From Sandaracinaceae bacterium (lineage in GTDB: Bacteria; Myxococcota_A; Polyangia; Polyangiales; Sandaracinaceae): DNA of 64,000 nucleotides. This document shows positions 7,900 to 15,965 of this stretch, one piece after another. The position numbers and the translations under genes were made by a program. Positions within the stretch are counted from its first letter, which is position 1; each line of letters begins with the position of its first letter. Under the pieces are notes generated by a model. The model ran no database searches. It saw nothing but the letters and a program-made list of their open reading frames with translations, and was not told the origin of the DNA. The DNA lies in contig JAVJQK010000085.1 in the NCBI GenBank assembly GCA_040218145.1, forward strand, positions 55,779-119,778, written 5' to 3'.

Positions 7900-8155
7900 G
7901 CCAACGTCGGCGCCAGGCGCGGGAGCGTCGGGCGGACCGCTCCGGCTCGACCCCCACGTGAGGGCTCGAGGGGGCGGCCCGATCTGGGCAACCGCCGAGC
8001 ATTTCGAGGAGGAGTGACGGCCGAGTCGCGCGCCGAGGGCCGGGGCGAACGGTCAGAGACGCCGTGGCGAGGTACGACGATGTTGCGCCGTGGAGCACGC
8101 GCTCATACGACTCCGCCTCTGGCGCTCGCAGCCAGAAGGGCTGGTCTGCACGCTG

Positions 8156-8479
8156 ATGACGAGGCGCTCCGTGAAGAATCGTAGTCTCCTTCTCTTCTCC
8201 CTCTGTTGTGTCTCTTGGCTCGCCGCGTGTTCTTCCGACGGGGGCAGCGCCGACGCCGACGCCAGCGCGGGGACGTGCGAGGTCACCGAAGGCGAGGCGT
8301 GTTACTGGCTGAGTGACGACGGCCGCGCGTGCTGGGTCCCGGCGCCTCCGCCCGACGCGACCACGTTCGAGCGCTGTCGTGACTACGACAGCTGCCGCGA
8401 GGGCGGCGGCGAAGAGAGCGGTGGTGGCTGCTACAAGTGGTCGGATGGCTCCGAGGGCGCCCCAGAGCCCTGGCTGTGA
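8156..8479 (+). CDS. Small Cys-containing lipoprotein
   Basis: The 107-residue product opens with a lipoprotein signal: basic N-terminus MTRRSVKNRS, hydrophobic LLLFSLCCVSW, lipobox LAAC near residue 25. The mature part is about 80 residues with Cys in GTCEVTEGEACYW, ACWVPAPP, ERCRDYDSC and GGGCYKW, probably forming disulfides outside the cytoplasm. I do not recognise the family. The start at 8156 is preferred over an in-frame ATG at 8090 because it sits right at the signal peptide. Confidence 0.65.
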   Translation: MTRRSVKNRSLLLFSLCCVSWLAACSSDGGSADADASAGTCEVTEGEACYWLSDDGRACWVPAPPPDATTFERCRDYDSCREGGGEESGGGCYKWSDGSEGAPEPWL

Positions 8480-8886
8480 CGCATGAAGGCGCTCGCGGGC
8501 CAGGCACGGGTGCTTACTCGGGCGGGTTCGGTCCCCCACGTGGGTGCCTACGTACGGGTAAGTAAGCAGGCCCCCGTCTGGGTGCTTACCTCCGGGTAAG
8601 TAAGAAGCCCCCGTCTGGGTGCCTACCTGCGGGCGAGCAGCAGTGGCCTCGCCCGGTAGCGCCGTGATCTCGGGGGCTTGTGAGGCTGCGCACGAGCGCG
8701 ATGTACGAACGTTGCGCAATTCGCAACAGCTCTCGCGAAACCGTCGATGGACGGAGTTTGCACACACCGGCATGTTTCTTCGTGAAAGCGCGGTGATGGC
8801 CCGCCCGCTCGTCGCTCGGTTCGGCTCCCTGGAGGAACCCGGAGCGCGAGGCCGGGCTGCGTCGAGCCGCGCGAGAGGAGGGTGCC
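8480..8886. other. 407-bp gene-free region with tandem repeat
   Basis: Between the small lipoprotein and the zinc-protease gene no gene is credible. The first third holds a 37-38 bp tandem repeat (8506-8640). The remainder is less GC-rich around 8700-8790 and should contain the protease promoter, but no clear sigma-factor boxes stand out. Confidence 0.55.
8506..8640. repeat. 37-38 bp tandem repeat, about 3.5 copies
   Basis: Copies start near 8506 (partial), 8538, 8576 and 8613. Each full copy reads GGGTGCYTAC, a short spacer, then CGGGTAAGTAAG and a C-rich end. GGTGCTTAC and GTAAGTAAG are complementary in part, so each unit could fold or act as an inverted binding site. Copies differ by a few substitutions and have no unique spacers. 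Confidence 0.7.
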
Positions 8887-10035
8887 GTGCGTGGATCGAT
8901 CCTGACCCTGAGCGTGCTCGTCGTCGGCTGCGCGGCGCAGACCGGCGCGGGACCGGAGGCGGACCTGGCACAGAGCGGCGACGGCGCCCTGAGCTGGGAG
9001 GCGTTCCTCGAGACGGTCGAGCGCGACCCGGCCGATCCGGAGGGCTGGATCGTGGACGGGGACGTCCCGATCGAGTCGGACAAGCGGCTCGTGGACTTCT
9101 ACGAGAGCCTCTTCGGCGGCGAGGGGGCGCTGACGGTGGCGCGCTACGGCGGGCGCGACGCGGTGTGGAGCGGCGCGCAGCGACGCGCGCTGACCTACTG
9201 CGTGAGCACGACCTTCGGCAGCCGGCACGGGCAGGTGGTGGCCGCGATGCGAGAGGCGACGGAGGCCTGGGAGGCGGTGGCCGACGTCGACTTCCAGCAC
9301 GCGAGCGACGAGGACCGTCGCTGCGACGCGAGCAACGGGGCGGTGATCTTCGACGTCCGGCCGGTGCGCGGGGCGAGCTACCTGGCGCGCGCGTTCTTCC
9401 CCTACAGCGCGCGCCGCTCGCGCAACGTGCTCGTCAACGACTCGTCCTTCACGGTGCGCGCGCCGCTCTCCCTCGTCGGGATCATGCGCCACGAGCTGGG
9501 GCACGTGCTGGGCTTCCGCCACGAGCACACGCGCCCCGAGGCGGGCCGCTGCTACGAGGACGGCAACTGGCGCGGGGTGACGGAGTACGACCGGGCGTCG
9601 GTGATGCACTACCCGCACTGCGGCGGGACCGACTCGGCGCTGACGCTGTCGGCCCTCGACGCGGAGGGCGCGGCGGCGCTCTACGGCGCGCCCACCGGCT
9701 CCGCGCCGCCCGCTCCGCCGCCCAGCGCGGGCACGCCCCGGAGCGGGACGGCGGACGGCTCGGTGAGCGCGGGGCAGACGCAGAGCTACCGCCCCGTCGA
9801 CGTGCGCGCGGGCAGCACCTTCCGGGTCGCCATGACCGGCAGCGGCGACGCGGATCTCTACGTGCGCTTCGACGCCGCGCCCACCGCGACCGAGTACGAC
9901 TGCCGGCCCTACCGCGGCGACAGCGCGGAGACGTGTGAGCTCGAGGTGCCCGCGGGGGCGTCGCAGGCGCACTTCCAGGTGCGGGGCTACGCGGCGGCGA
10001 CGTTCCGCGTCGAGGTCTCGTGGACGGCGCCCTGA
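8887..10035 (+). CDS. Secreted zinc metalloprotease lipoprotein with C-terminal PPC domain
   Basis: This 382-residue protein starts at GTG with AGGAGG 5 bases upstream. Its short lipoprotein signal ends VVGC. The catalytic domain has the metzincin signature HELGHVLGFRHEH (zinc ligands H202, H206, H212; base E203) and a Met-turn in SVMHYP (M240), as in matrixin/astacin-like proteases. After a Pro/Ala-rich linker, residues 295-380 form a pre-peptidase C-terminal (PPC) domain (DLYVRFDAAPT, CELEVPAGAS), a beta-sandwich often attached to secreted proteases. There is no obvious Cys-switch propeptide. It probably digests proteins or prey material at the cell surface. Confidence 0.87.
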   Translation: MRGSILTLSVLVVGCAAQTGAGPEADLAQSGDGALSWEAFLETVERDPADPEGWIVDGDVPIESDKRLVDFYESLFGGEGALTVARYGGRDAVWSGAQRRALTYCVSTTFGSRHGQVVAAMREATEAWEAVADVDFQHASDEDRRCDASNGAVIFDVRPVRGASYLARAFFPYSARRSRNVLVNDSSFTVRAPLSLVGIMRHELGHVLGFRHEHTRPEAGRCYEDGNWRGVTEYDRASVMHYPHCGGTDSALTLSALDAEGAAALYGAPTGSAPPAPPPSAGTPRSGTADGSVSAGQTQSYRPVDVRAGSTFRVAMTGSGDADLYVRFDAAPTATEYDCRPYRGDSAETCELEVPAGASQAHFQVRGYAAATFRVEVSWTAP

Positions 10036-10039
10036 GCGC

Positions 10040-12421
10040 TCACCAGCCGGGCGTGGCCTCGCCCGCGTCGGAGATCCGGTAGGGCAGCCAGCAGACGGCG
10101 AGCGAGTCGACGGCGAGATCGGACTTGCGCGGGCGGATGAGGCGCTCCTCGATCGTGGGCGGGGCGACGGGCATGGCGCGCAGGGCCTCGAGCTCTTCTT
10201 TGGCCTCGGCCTCGAGCGCCCGGAGCTCTCGCTCGAGCTCGCGGAGATCCTCCTCGGCGCGCTGCACGTCGCCGCGCTCGCGGGCCGCGCGGCTGGCGCC
10301 CCGGGCCGCGGTGGTGGCGCGGCCGAGCACGCTGCGGCCGAACAGCGCCCCGATCACGCTCGCGCCGACGCTGACCGCGGTGTCCATCTTGCGTGCGTCG
10401 TACTGCGCCTCCTCGCGGTCGCGCTTGGACTCGGCGCGCTCGACCCGGGCCTGGAGCCTCTGGATGGCCTTGCCGTGCCTCTCGCGCAGGGCGCCCAGCT
10501 CCCGGTCGCGGTCCTCGCGCGCCAGCAGCGTCAGGCGGGCCGCGAAGTCGGCGCGCGGCTCGCCCGGCTCCGACCACATTCGCCGCTCGGGGGCGCGGTA
10601 GACGGGGACCTGCTGGCTCTTGGCGAGGTAGGTCTTCAGCGCCTTCTCGAGCGCCTTCAGCCCGCCCTTCTTCGTGAGGTGACGCGGGGGCGCGACCCAG
10701 CGGCCGTCTTCGGGGGGCTCCTCGCGCAGGCTCAGCTTGGTCGGCTGGAGCAGCTCGCTCCCGGCCCAGGTGTCCCGCGCGCTCGCGGCGAGGGGCGCGA
10801 GCACCGACGGGGCGAGCCAGAGATCGAGCCCGGAGTGGCGGTGCGCGAAGTGGAGCTGCACGGCGGCGAGCGCGGCGGGGCGCCACTCGAGCGCGCCGCG
10901 GCCGGCGAGGGGGACGCGGAAGACCTCGCGGACGCCGCTGAGAGCGGGGCGCTCGGCGGCGCCCTGGGCGGCGGCGGCGGGCGCGGGCGCCTGGACGACG
11001 GACGGAGCGGGCGCGTCGGTCAGCGACGCGAGCTGCGCGCGGGTCATCGGGCCGCGGAGGTAGCTCATGGCCCAGCGGGTCTCGAAGACGACGGGCGCGT
11101 CGTCGTGCACGTTGCGCATCCAGAAGCGCCGCGAGGAGAGCCCGGCGAGGGTGGCGCGCGCGTCGTCCGGATCGAAGGCCGCGCCGCTCGCCTGCGCCGC
11201 GCCGGCCAGGCCCTCCATCACGCGGTCCACGTCGCGCTCGGTGCTCAGCCGGCCGAGCCACCAGGTGCCGCAGTTGCTGAGCCCCTTGTAGTCCAGGTCG
11301 ACCGGGTTCTGGGTGGAGAGCAGGACGCCCAGGCCGTAGGCGCGCGCCTGCTTGAGCAGGGTGAGCATGGGGCGCTTCGAGGGCGGCTCGGCCACGGGCG
11401 GGAAGAAGCCGAAGACCTCGTCCATGAAGAGCAGCGCGCGCAGGCTCGAGGTGCCCGGCTGGGCGCGCATCCAGGCGATGACCTTCTGCAGCAGCAGGGT
11501 CACGAAGAACATGCGCTCGCGCTCGGAGAGGTGCGCGATGGAGAGGATCGACAGGCGCGGCTTGCCCTCGGGCGACCAGAGGAGCTTCGCGACGTCCAGC
11601 TCCTCGCCCGCGAGCCAGGGCGCGAAGCCGGGCGAGGCGAGCAGGTGGTTGAGCTTCATCGCGAGCTTCTTGCGCGTGGCGGGCGAGCAGAAGTCGTCGA
11701 GGGGCAGGGCGCCGACGCGGTCGAAGGGGGGGCTGAGCACCGCGCGCACGAGGTCGGCCAGCTCGAGCTCGCGGCCCTCCGCCCACGCGCGGCTCAGGAT
11801 CGTCGACAGGAGGATGTGCTCGCTCGAGGCGAGGGGATCCGGGTCGACGTCGAGCAGGGCGCAGAGGGCCGAGGCGCTGGCCGAGACCGCCTCGCGGCGC
11901 GCGTCGGCGTCGAGGCCGGCCGCGGGGGGCGCGAAGCGGCCGAGCACGTTCAGGGGCCGACCGCTCTCGCTGCCCGGCGTGTAGAGGACGCGCTCGACCG
12001 CGCCCTCGAAGCGGCCGATGCGCGCGCCGTCCTGACCGTGCGCGGCCAGCCCCTCTCGCCAGCGCGCGGCCACGACCTCGGCGTGCGCCTCGGGGGTGCG
12101 GCCGTGTCGGGTGGCCTCGGCCGGGTCGATCCAGGGCGCGAAGTCGTCCGCGCCGAGCTCGGGGAAGGTCAGGAGCAGGTTGCCGAGGTCGCCCTTGGGG
12201 TCGATGGCGATGGCCGGGACTCCGTCGAGCGCGGCCTCCTCGAGCACCACCACGCTGAGGCCGGTCTTGCCCGAGCCCGTCATGCCGACGCAGAGCCCGT
12301 GGGTGGTGAGATCCTTGGCGTCGTACAGGATGGGCTCGCGGGTCGTCTCGCCTACGCGCACGGTCCCCTCGAGGACACGGTGCCCGAGGTAGAACGCGCC
12401 GAGCTGCTCGAAGTCCTGCAT
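10040..12421 (-). CDS. HerA/FtsK-like ATPase (DUF87-type) with C-terminal coiled coil
   Basis: The 793-residue protein has a Walker A loop GMTGSGKTG at residues 46-54 and a Walker B ALLFMDEVFGFF near 330, followed by a sensor-like LLSTQNPVDLDYKG. That is the HerA/DUF87 branch of P-loop ATPases, which act as hexameric DNA translocases or membrane-linked motors. From about residue 590 a long charged coiled coil (RDRELGALRERHGKAIQRLQ onward) surrounds a short Gly/Ala segment. It lies 27 bases downstream of a polytopic membrane protein, suggesting a membrane-associated machine. No nuclease partner such as NurA is nearby, so a role in end resection is not supported. Confidence 0.8.
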   Translation of the reverse strand: MQDFEQLGAFYLGHRVLEGTVRVGETTREPILYDAKDLTTHGLCVGMTGSGKTGLSVVVLEEAALDGVPAIAIDPKGDLGNLLLTFPELGADDFAPWIDPAEATRHGRTPEAHAEVVAARWREGLAAHGQDGARIGRFEGAVERVLYTPGSESGRPLNVLGRFAPPAAGLDADARREAVSASASALCALLDVDPDPLASSEHILLSTILSRAWAEGRELELADLVRAVLSPPFDRVGALPLDDFCSPATRKKLAMKLNHLLASPGFAPWLAGEELDVAKLLWSPEGKPRLSILSIAHLSERERMFFVTLLLQKVIAWMRAQPGTSSLRALLFMDEVFGFFPPVAEPPSKRPMLTLLKQARAYGLGVLLSTQNPVDLDYKGLSNCGTWWLGRLSTERDVDRVMEGLAGAAQASGAAFDPDDARATLAGLSSRRFWMRNVHDDAPVVFETRWAMSYLRGPMTRAQLASLTDAPAPSVVQAPAPAAAAQGAAERPALSGVREVFRVPLAGRGALEWRPAALAAVQLHFAHRHSGLDLWLAPSVLAPLAASARDTWAGSELLQPTKLSLREEPPEDGRWVAPPRHLTKKGGLKALEKALKTYLAKSQQVPVYRAPERRMWSEPGEPRADFAARLTLLAREDRDRELGALRERHGKAIQRLQARVERAESKRDREEAQYDARKMDTAVSVGASVIGALFGRSVLGRATTAARGASRAARERGDVQRAEEDLRELERELRALEAEAKEELEALRAMPVAPPTIEERLIRPRKSDLAVDSLAVCWLPYRISDAGEATPGW

Positions 12422-12448
12422 CGCGCGGGATGCTATCAGCTGCGCGCT

Positions 12449-13273
12449 TCAGAGCGGCGCGAGCCCGGCCACGAACGCCGCCGCGCCCACGACCGAGGCG
12501 GCGGACACGGCGGTCAGGAGCACGGCGGCCGCGGCGCGGAGCGGCGCCTCGTGCAGCGCGCCGAGCCGCTCGCCGGTCAGCTGCGCGCGGTGTGGCCCCG
12601 CCCCGGTGAGGGCGACCCGCTCCAGGCTCGCGTCGCGCCCGAGGCGCAGGCCTGAGCGCCCGAGCCGCGCCGCGGCCGCGAGCCAGCTCCGGTAGAGGTC
12701 GCGCCCGGCGCTGAGGCCCGCGAAGGCGAGCGCGGCGAGGCCGCACACGAGGCCGGGGACCGCGCCGAGCCAGCCGTCCGCCTCGAGGAGGCCGACCGCG
12801 CTCAGCGCGAGCGAGGCGGCGGCGAGCCAGCCCGCGCCGAGGAGCCGCTCGCGCTCGAGGTGCCCGGGGCGCTCCGAGCGGGCCGACCAGCGCGTGAGCA
12901 GGACGAGCGGCGCGACGACGGTGAAGGCGATGAGCCCCGCGGGCACCGAGTACACGAGCCCGATCACGGTCGGGGCGCAGAGCACGGTCGGGGGGCCGAC
13001 GTTGGTGCCGAAGGTCAGGGCGAGGGCGCCCACGCTCCCGTCGGCGTGCAGGGCGGCCTTGGCGCCGACGAGGGTGCACGCGAGGGCGACCAGGAAGAGC
13101 CCGCCGAAGAACGCGATGACGCCGGGCTCGGGCGTCGTGGTGCCCTGCATGGCGAGGAAGAACCGCGCCACCGACATCGAGACGACGAGCCCCGCCGCGG
13201 TCGCGGCCCACCAGCCGGTCCGCCGCGCGCCGACGCCCGTGTCCCACTCCAAGACTCCAGCGAGGATCCTCAT
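12449..13273 (-). CDS. Polytopic membrane protein of unknown function
   Basis: The 274-residue protein has about six predicted membrane segments (for example GLVVSMSVARFFLAM, VIAFFGGLFLVALACTLV and VLCAPTVIGLVYSVPAGLIAF). A basic cytoplasmic loop lies at about residues 185-235 and a final hydrophobic hairpin at the C-terminus. The start has AGGAGGG six bases upstream. It is immediately upstream of the HerA-like ATPase gene on the same strand and probably co-transcribed. No family is recognised, so a partnership with the ATPase is inference from position. Confidence 0.75.
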   Translation of the reverse strand: MRILAGVLEWDTGVGARRTGWWAATAAGLVVSMSVARFFLAMQGTTTPEPGVIAFFGGLFLVALACTLVGAKAALHADGSVGALALTFGTNVGPPTVLCAPTVIGLVYSVPAGLIAFTVVAPLVLLTRWSARSERPGHLERERLLGAGWLAAASLALSAVGLLEADGWLGAVPGLVCGLAALAFAGLSAGRDLYRSWLAAAARLGRSGLRLGRDASLERVALTGAGPHRAQLTGERLGALHEAPLRAAAAVLLTAVSAASVVGAAAFVAGLAPL

Positions 13274-13362
13274 TGCGCCCTCCTTTGAACGTGTTCAGTC
13301 AGAAGGTGGGGGCGGGCGGCCAGAAGTCAATCCCCCGCGGGTGATGGTGCCCGTGAAAGGGT

Positions 13363-14253
13363 TCAGCGGCTGGGCAAGATCGCCAGCTCGTCCTGGAGCT
13401 CGTCGAGCAGCGCGAGCACGGGGCCCTCGGCGGAGCTCTTCCGATGCACCACGTAGACGGGGCGGGTGGCGCCGATGTCGACGGGCAGGCGGCGCAGGTT
13501 GCCTCGCCCGCGGTAGCCGCGCGCGACCACGTCGGGGAGCAGGGCGAGGAAGCGGCCGGACGCGCAGACCTCGAGCGCGAGGTGGATGTCCGTCACCACC
13601 ATGCCGACCTCGCGATCGTGCTCGCGCGGCCACGGGTGCACGGTGTTGGGCGGCGGGGCCACGAACGAGAAGCGCAGCACGTCGTCGCGCGGGGGCGTCT
13701 CCTCGGCGAAGAGCGGGTGCGCCTCGCCGCAGTAGACGCCGTACTTCATCTCGCCGAGGCGGTGCACGACGAGGGACTCGTCGGGCGTCGGGTCGTCGAG
13801 CACCGCGAGATCGAGGCGCCGGTCCGAGACCCACGCCTGCGCGGTGGCCGGGGCGTGCGCGCTCAGGTGCGGCACCACCAGCGGGTGGGACTCGACGAGG
13901 CGATCGAGCGCGCGGATCACGAAGGCCGACGCGAAGGGCTCGGGCGCGTTGACGCGGACCGGGCCGAGGAACTGCGACGTGCTCGCCGCGCTCAGCCCGC
14001 GATCGAGCCGGCTCATCGAGAGGCGCAGCGCCGCCAGCAGCTCGTCCCCCGCCGGGCTCAGCTCGAGGCGCCGCCCGACCCGCCGGAAGAGCTGCTGGCC
14101 CAGCTCGTCCTCGAGCTGCTTGATGGCGCGGGACAGCGCGCTCGGGGTCAGGCCGAGCATCTCCGAGGCGGTCGGCAGGTGCTCGGTCTCGGCCACCGCC
14201 CGGAAGGCCGGCAGCCAGTTCCACACCCGATAGAGCCGCCGCAGATGCTCCAT
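13363..14253 (-). CDS. LysR-type transcriptional regulator
   Basis: A full-length (296-residue) LysR regulator. The N-terminal winged helix-turn-helix is clear (FRAVAETEHLPTASEMLGLT, PSALSRAIKQLEDELGQQLF, RVGRRLELSPAGDELL), followed by the periplasmic-binding-like effector domain (GPVRVNAPEPF, LDLAVLDDPTPDESL, ALLPDVVARGY). It would bind DNA as a tetramer and respond to a small ligand. It lies 35 bases after the alpha/beta hydrolase gene on the same strand, so it may be in one transcript with it. The usual divergent target gene is absent, and the regulated gene cannot be named. Confidence 0.93.
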   Translation of the reverse strand: MEHLRRLYRVWNWLPAFRAVAETEHLPTASEMLGLTPSALSRAIKQLEDELGQQLFRRVGRRLELSPAGDELLAALRLSMSRLDRGLSAASTSQFLGPVRVNAPEPFASAFVIRALDRLVESHPLVVPHLSAHAPATAQAWVSDRRLDLAVLDDPTPDESLVVHRLGEMKYGVYCGEAHPLFAEETPPRDDVLRFSFVAPPPNTVHPWPREHDREVGMVVTDIHLALEVCASGRFLALLPDVVARGYRGRGNLRRLPVDIGATRPVYVVHRKSSAEGPVLALLDELQDELAILPSR

Positions 14254-14288
14254 GCCGCGCGGAGCATAGTGCCTCTCGAGCGGCCGCG

Positions 14289-15857
14289 TCAGCCGTGCGC
14301 GCGCAGGAAGGCGTCGATCTCGCGGGCCAGGAACACGGGCCGCTCGTCGTGGATGGAGTGCCCGGTGTCCGTCAGCAGGTAGCAGCGGCCGAGCCGGTGG
14401 AGCTGGTCGAGGTTCTTCGCGAGCAGGTCGGTCGCGGCGTAGATGTCGGCGAAGTCGAACGCGTCCTTCTGCCCGGTCAGGAGCAGCGAGCGCATCTTCT
14501 GGCCGATGAGGTGATAGCGCGGCAGCGCCCCCGCCTTGGTCGGCGTGCGGAAGCTGAACAGGAGCTGCTCGTAGGCGAGCCGCCAGGTGAAGCGGCGGTA
14601 GTGCTCGCCGTAGACCTCTTGCCGGGAGACGCGCGCGGCGTCGATGTAGGCCTGCTGCATCTTCACGCCGTCGTGGACCCAGTCGCTGCGCCACCACATC
14701 TGCGCGGTCTTCGGCTTGATGTTGCAGATGTTCTTGTCGAAGTTCTGGAAGAAGAACTGCTTGCGCGCGTTCGCGCCGTCCTCGGCCATCGTCGCCTGGC
14801 CGTAGGTCGTGTTCGGGCCCTGGTCCTTGAACAGATCGCCCTTGACCGGGCTCCAGACGCTGGCCGGAGACCACGCGACGATGCGCGGCGGGATCCAGGG
14901 CGAGCGGCCGGTCAGCGCCAGCCGCAGCGACATGTTGCCCCCCAGGCTGCCGCCCGCGGTGCAGGCGATCCGCGCGCGCACGCCCGGCACCTCGGCCTCG
15001 AGTGTGTCGACGAAGTTGGCGACGAAGTCGTCCAGGAAGTCGAGGAAGCCGAAGGGGCCGAAGTCGGTCGTGATCTTGGCGTTCACGTCGAGCATGGGGA
15101 GCTGGCCGGACGCGTCCGCGAGATCGATGCGCTGCGAGTAGCCGCTCGAGGGGAAGTCGAACGCGACGATGGCCGTGTCGCCGAGCCGGGTCAGCTCCGC
15201 GCCCGCGCGGTCGGCCTCCTCGAGCCGCGAGCCGAGGCCGTGCATCCAGAGCACGACGCGCTTGGCGTTCGCGACGTCCCCGATGAAGCTCGTGCGGATC
15301 CGGAGCGGCGCGAGGTTGCCCATCGGCACGCGCAGATCGCGCTGCGGGTTGTCGGTGACCTCGTTGTTGACCGGGCGGTGCGGGGGATCGACCTCCGCGC
15401 AGACGCCGATCCAGGTCTGGAGCTCTGGGTGGGCCGCGCGCAGCGTCGCTCGCTCGGCGCCGCCGAGCGGGAGGAGCCGCGCGACGAGCGTGGCCCGCGC
15501 GAGCGACTTCTCCGCCGCCGCGCGCACCTTCGCCGACCCGGGCGCGCCGCCGATCTTCTGGATCACCGCGTCGAGGCTGGGCGGGCCCTGGCTCCAGGAC
15601 CGCCACGCGTGCGCGCCCGTGACCGCGAGATCGCTCATCGCCTGCCCGAGCGCGTCGCTGTTCGGGCCCACGTCCATCCGCGTGCGCGCGGCGGCGGCGA
15701 GGGACTCGAGCGGGTCCCGCTTCGCGGCGACCTTGCGCAGCGACTCGATCAGCCGGTTGTCGGTGTCGGGCTCGACCAGCGCGCTCGGCGGCGTGACGGG
15801 CACCTTCGGGATCGGGCACGGCTCCGGATCGAAGCGCTGTATGTTGCGAATCTCCAT
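14289..15857 (-). CDS. Alpha/beta hydrolase of unknown substrate
   Basis: The 522-residue protein has an N-terminal helical extension of about 190 residues. An alpha/beta-hydrolase domain follows: VVLWMHGLGSR (oxyanion region), the nucleophile elbow ACTAGGSLGGN (GxSxG), and a C-terminal LLTDTGHSIHDE that can supply the catalytic His. It is larger than ordinary hydrolases and has an insert rich in aromatic residues (FFFQNFDKN, WWRSDW). No signal peptide is seen, so it is cytoplasmic. The start has GGAGGA seven bases upstream. The divergent neighbour is the sulfatase-fold lipoprotein, 108 bases away. Confidence 0.8.
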   Translation of the reverse strand: MEIRNIQRFDPEPCPIPKVPVTPPSALVEPDTDNRLIESLRKVAAKRDPLESLAAAARTRMDVGPNSDALGQAMSDLAVTGAHAWRSWSQGPPSLDAVIQKIGGAPGSAKVRAAAEKSLARATLVARLLPLGGAERATLRAAHPELQTWIGVCAEVDPPHRPVNNEVTDNPQRDLRVPMGNLAPLRIRTSFIGDVANAKRVVLWMHGLGSRLEEADRAGAELTRLGDTAIVAFDFPSSGYSQRIDLADASGQLPMLDVNAKITTDFGPFGFLDFLDDFVANFVDTLEAEVPGVRARIACTAGGSLGGNMSLRLALTGRSPWIPPRIVAWSPASVWSPVKGDLFKDQGPNTTYGQATMAEDGANARKQFFFQNFDKNICNIKPKTAQMWWRSDWVHDGVKMQQAYIDAARVSRQEVYGEHYRRFTWRLAYEQLLFSFRTPTKAGALPRYHLIGQKMRSLLLTGQKDAFDFADIYAATDLLAKNLDQLHRLGRCYLLTDTGHSIHDERPVFLAREIDAFLRAHG

Positions 15858-15965
15858 CGTTCCTCCCCTTCCTCCCGGGCGGAGGGTACCAGAGGCGACG
15901 CAAGGCGTGTTCGTGGGGGCGAGAGGGAATGGCGCCGCCCCCCTCCATCGTCCATCCTCCGCCGC

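Noticed and set aside
9935..12655. A 906-codon plus-strand frame
   Set aside because: It is antisense to the HerA-like ATPase, whose Walker motifs and coiled coil are clear on the other strand.
10040..13273. A HerA-NurA defence or DNA-resection module
   Set aside because: The neighbour is a polytopic membrane protein with no nuclease motif, and no SIR2, nuclease or other effector gene is present.
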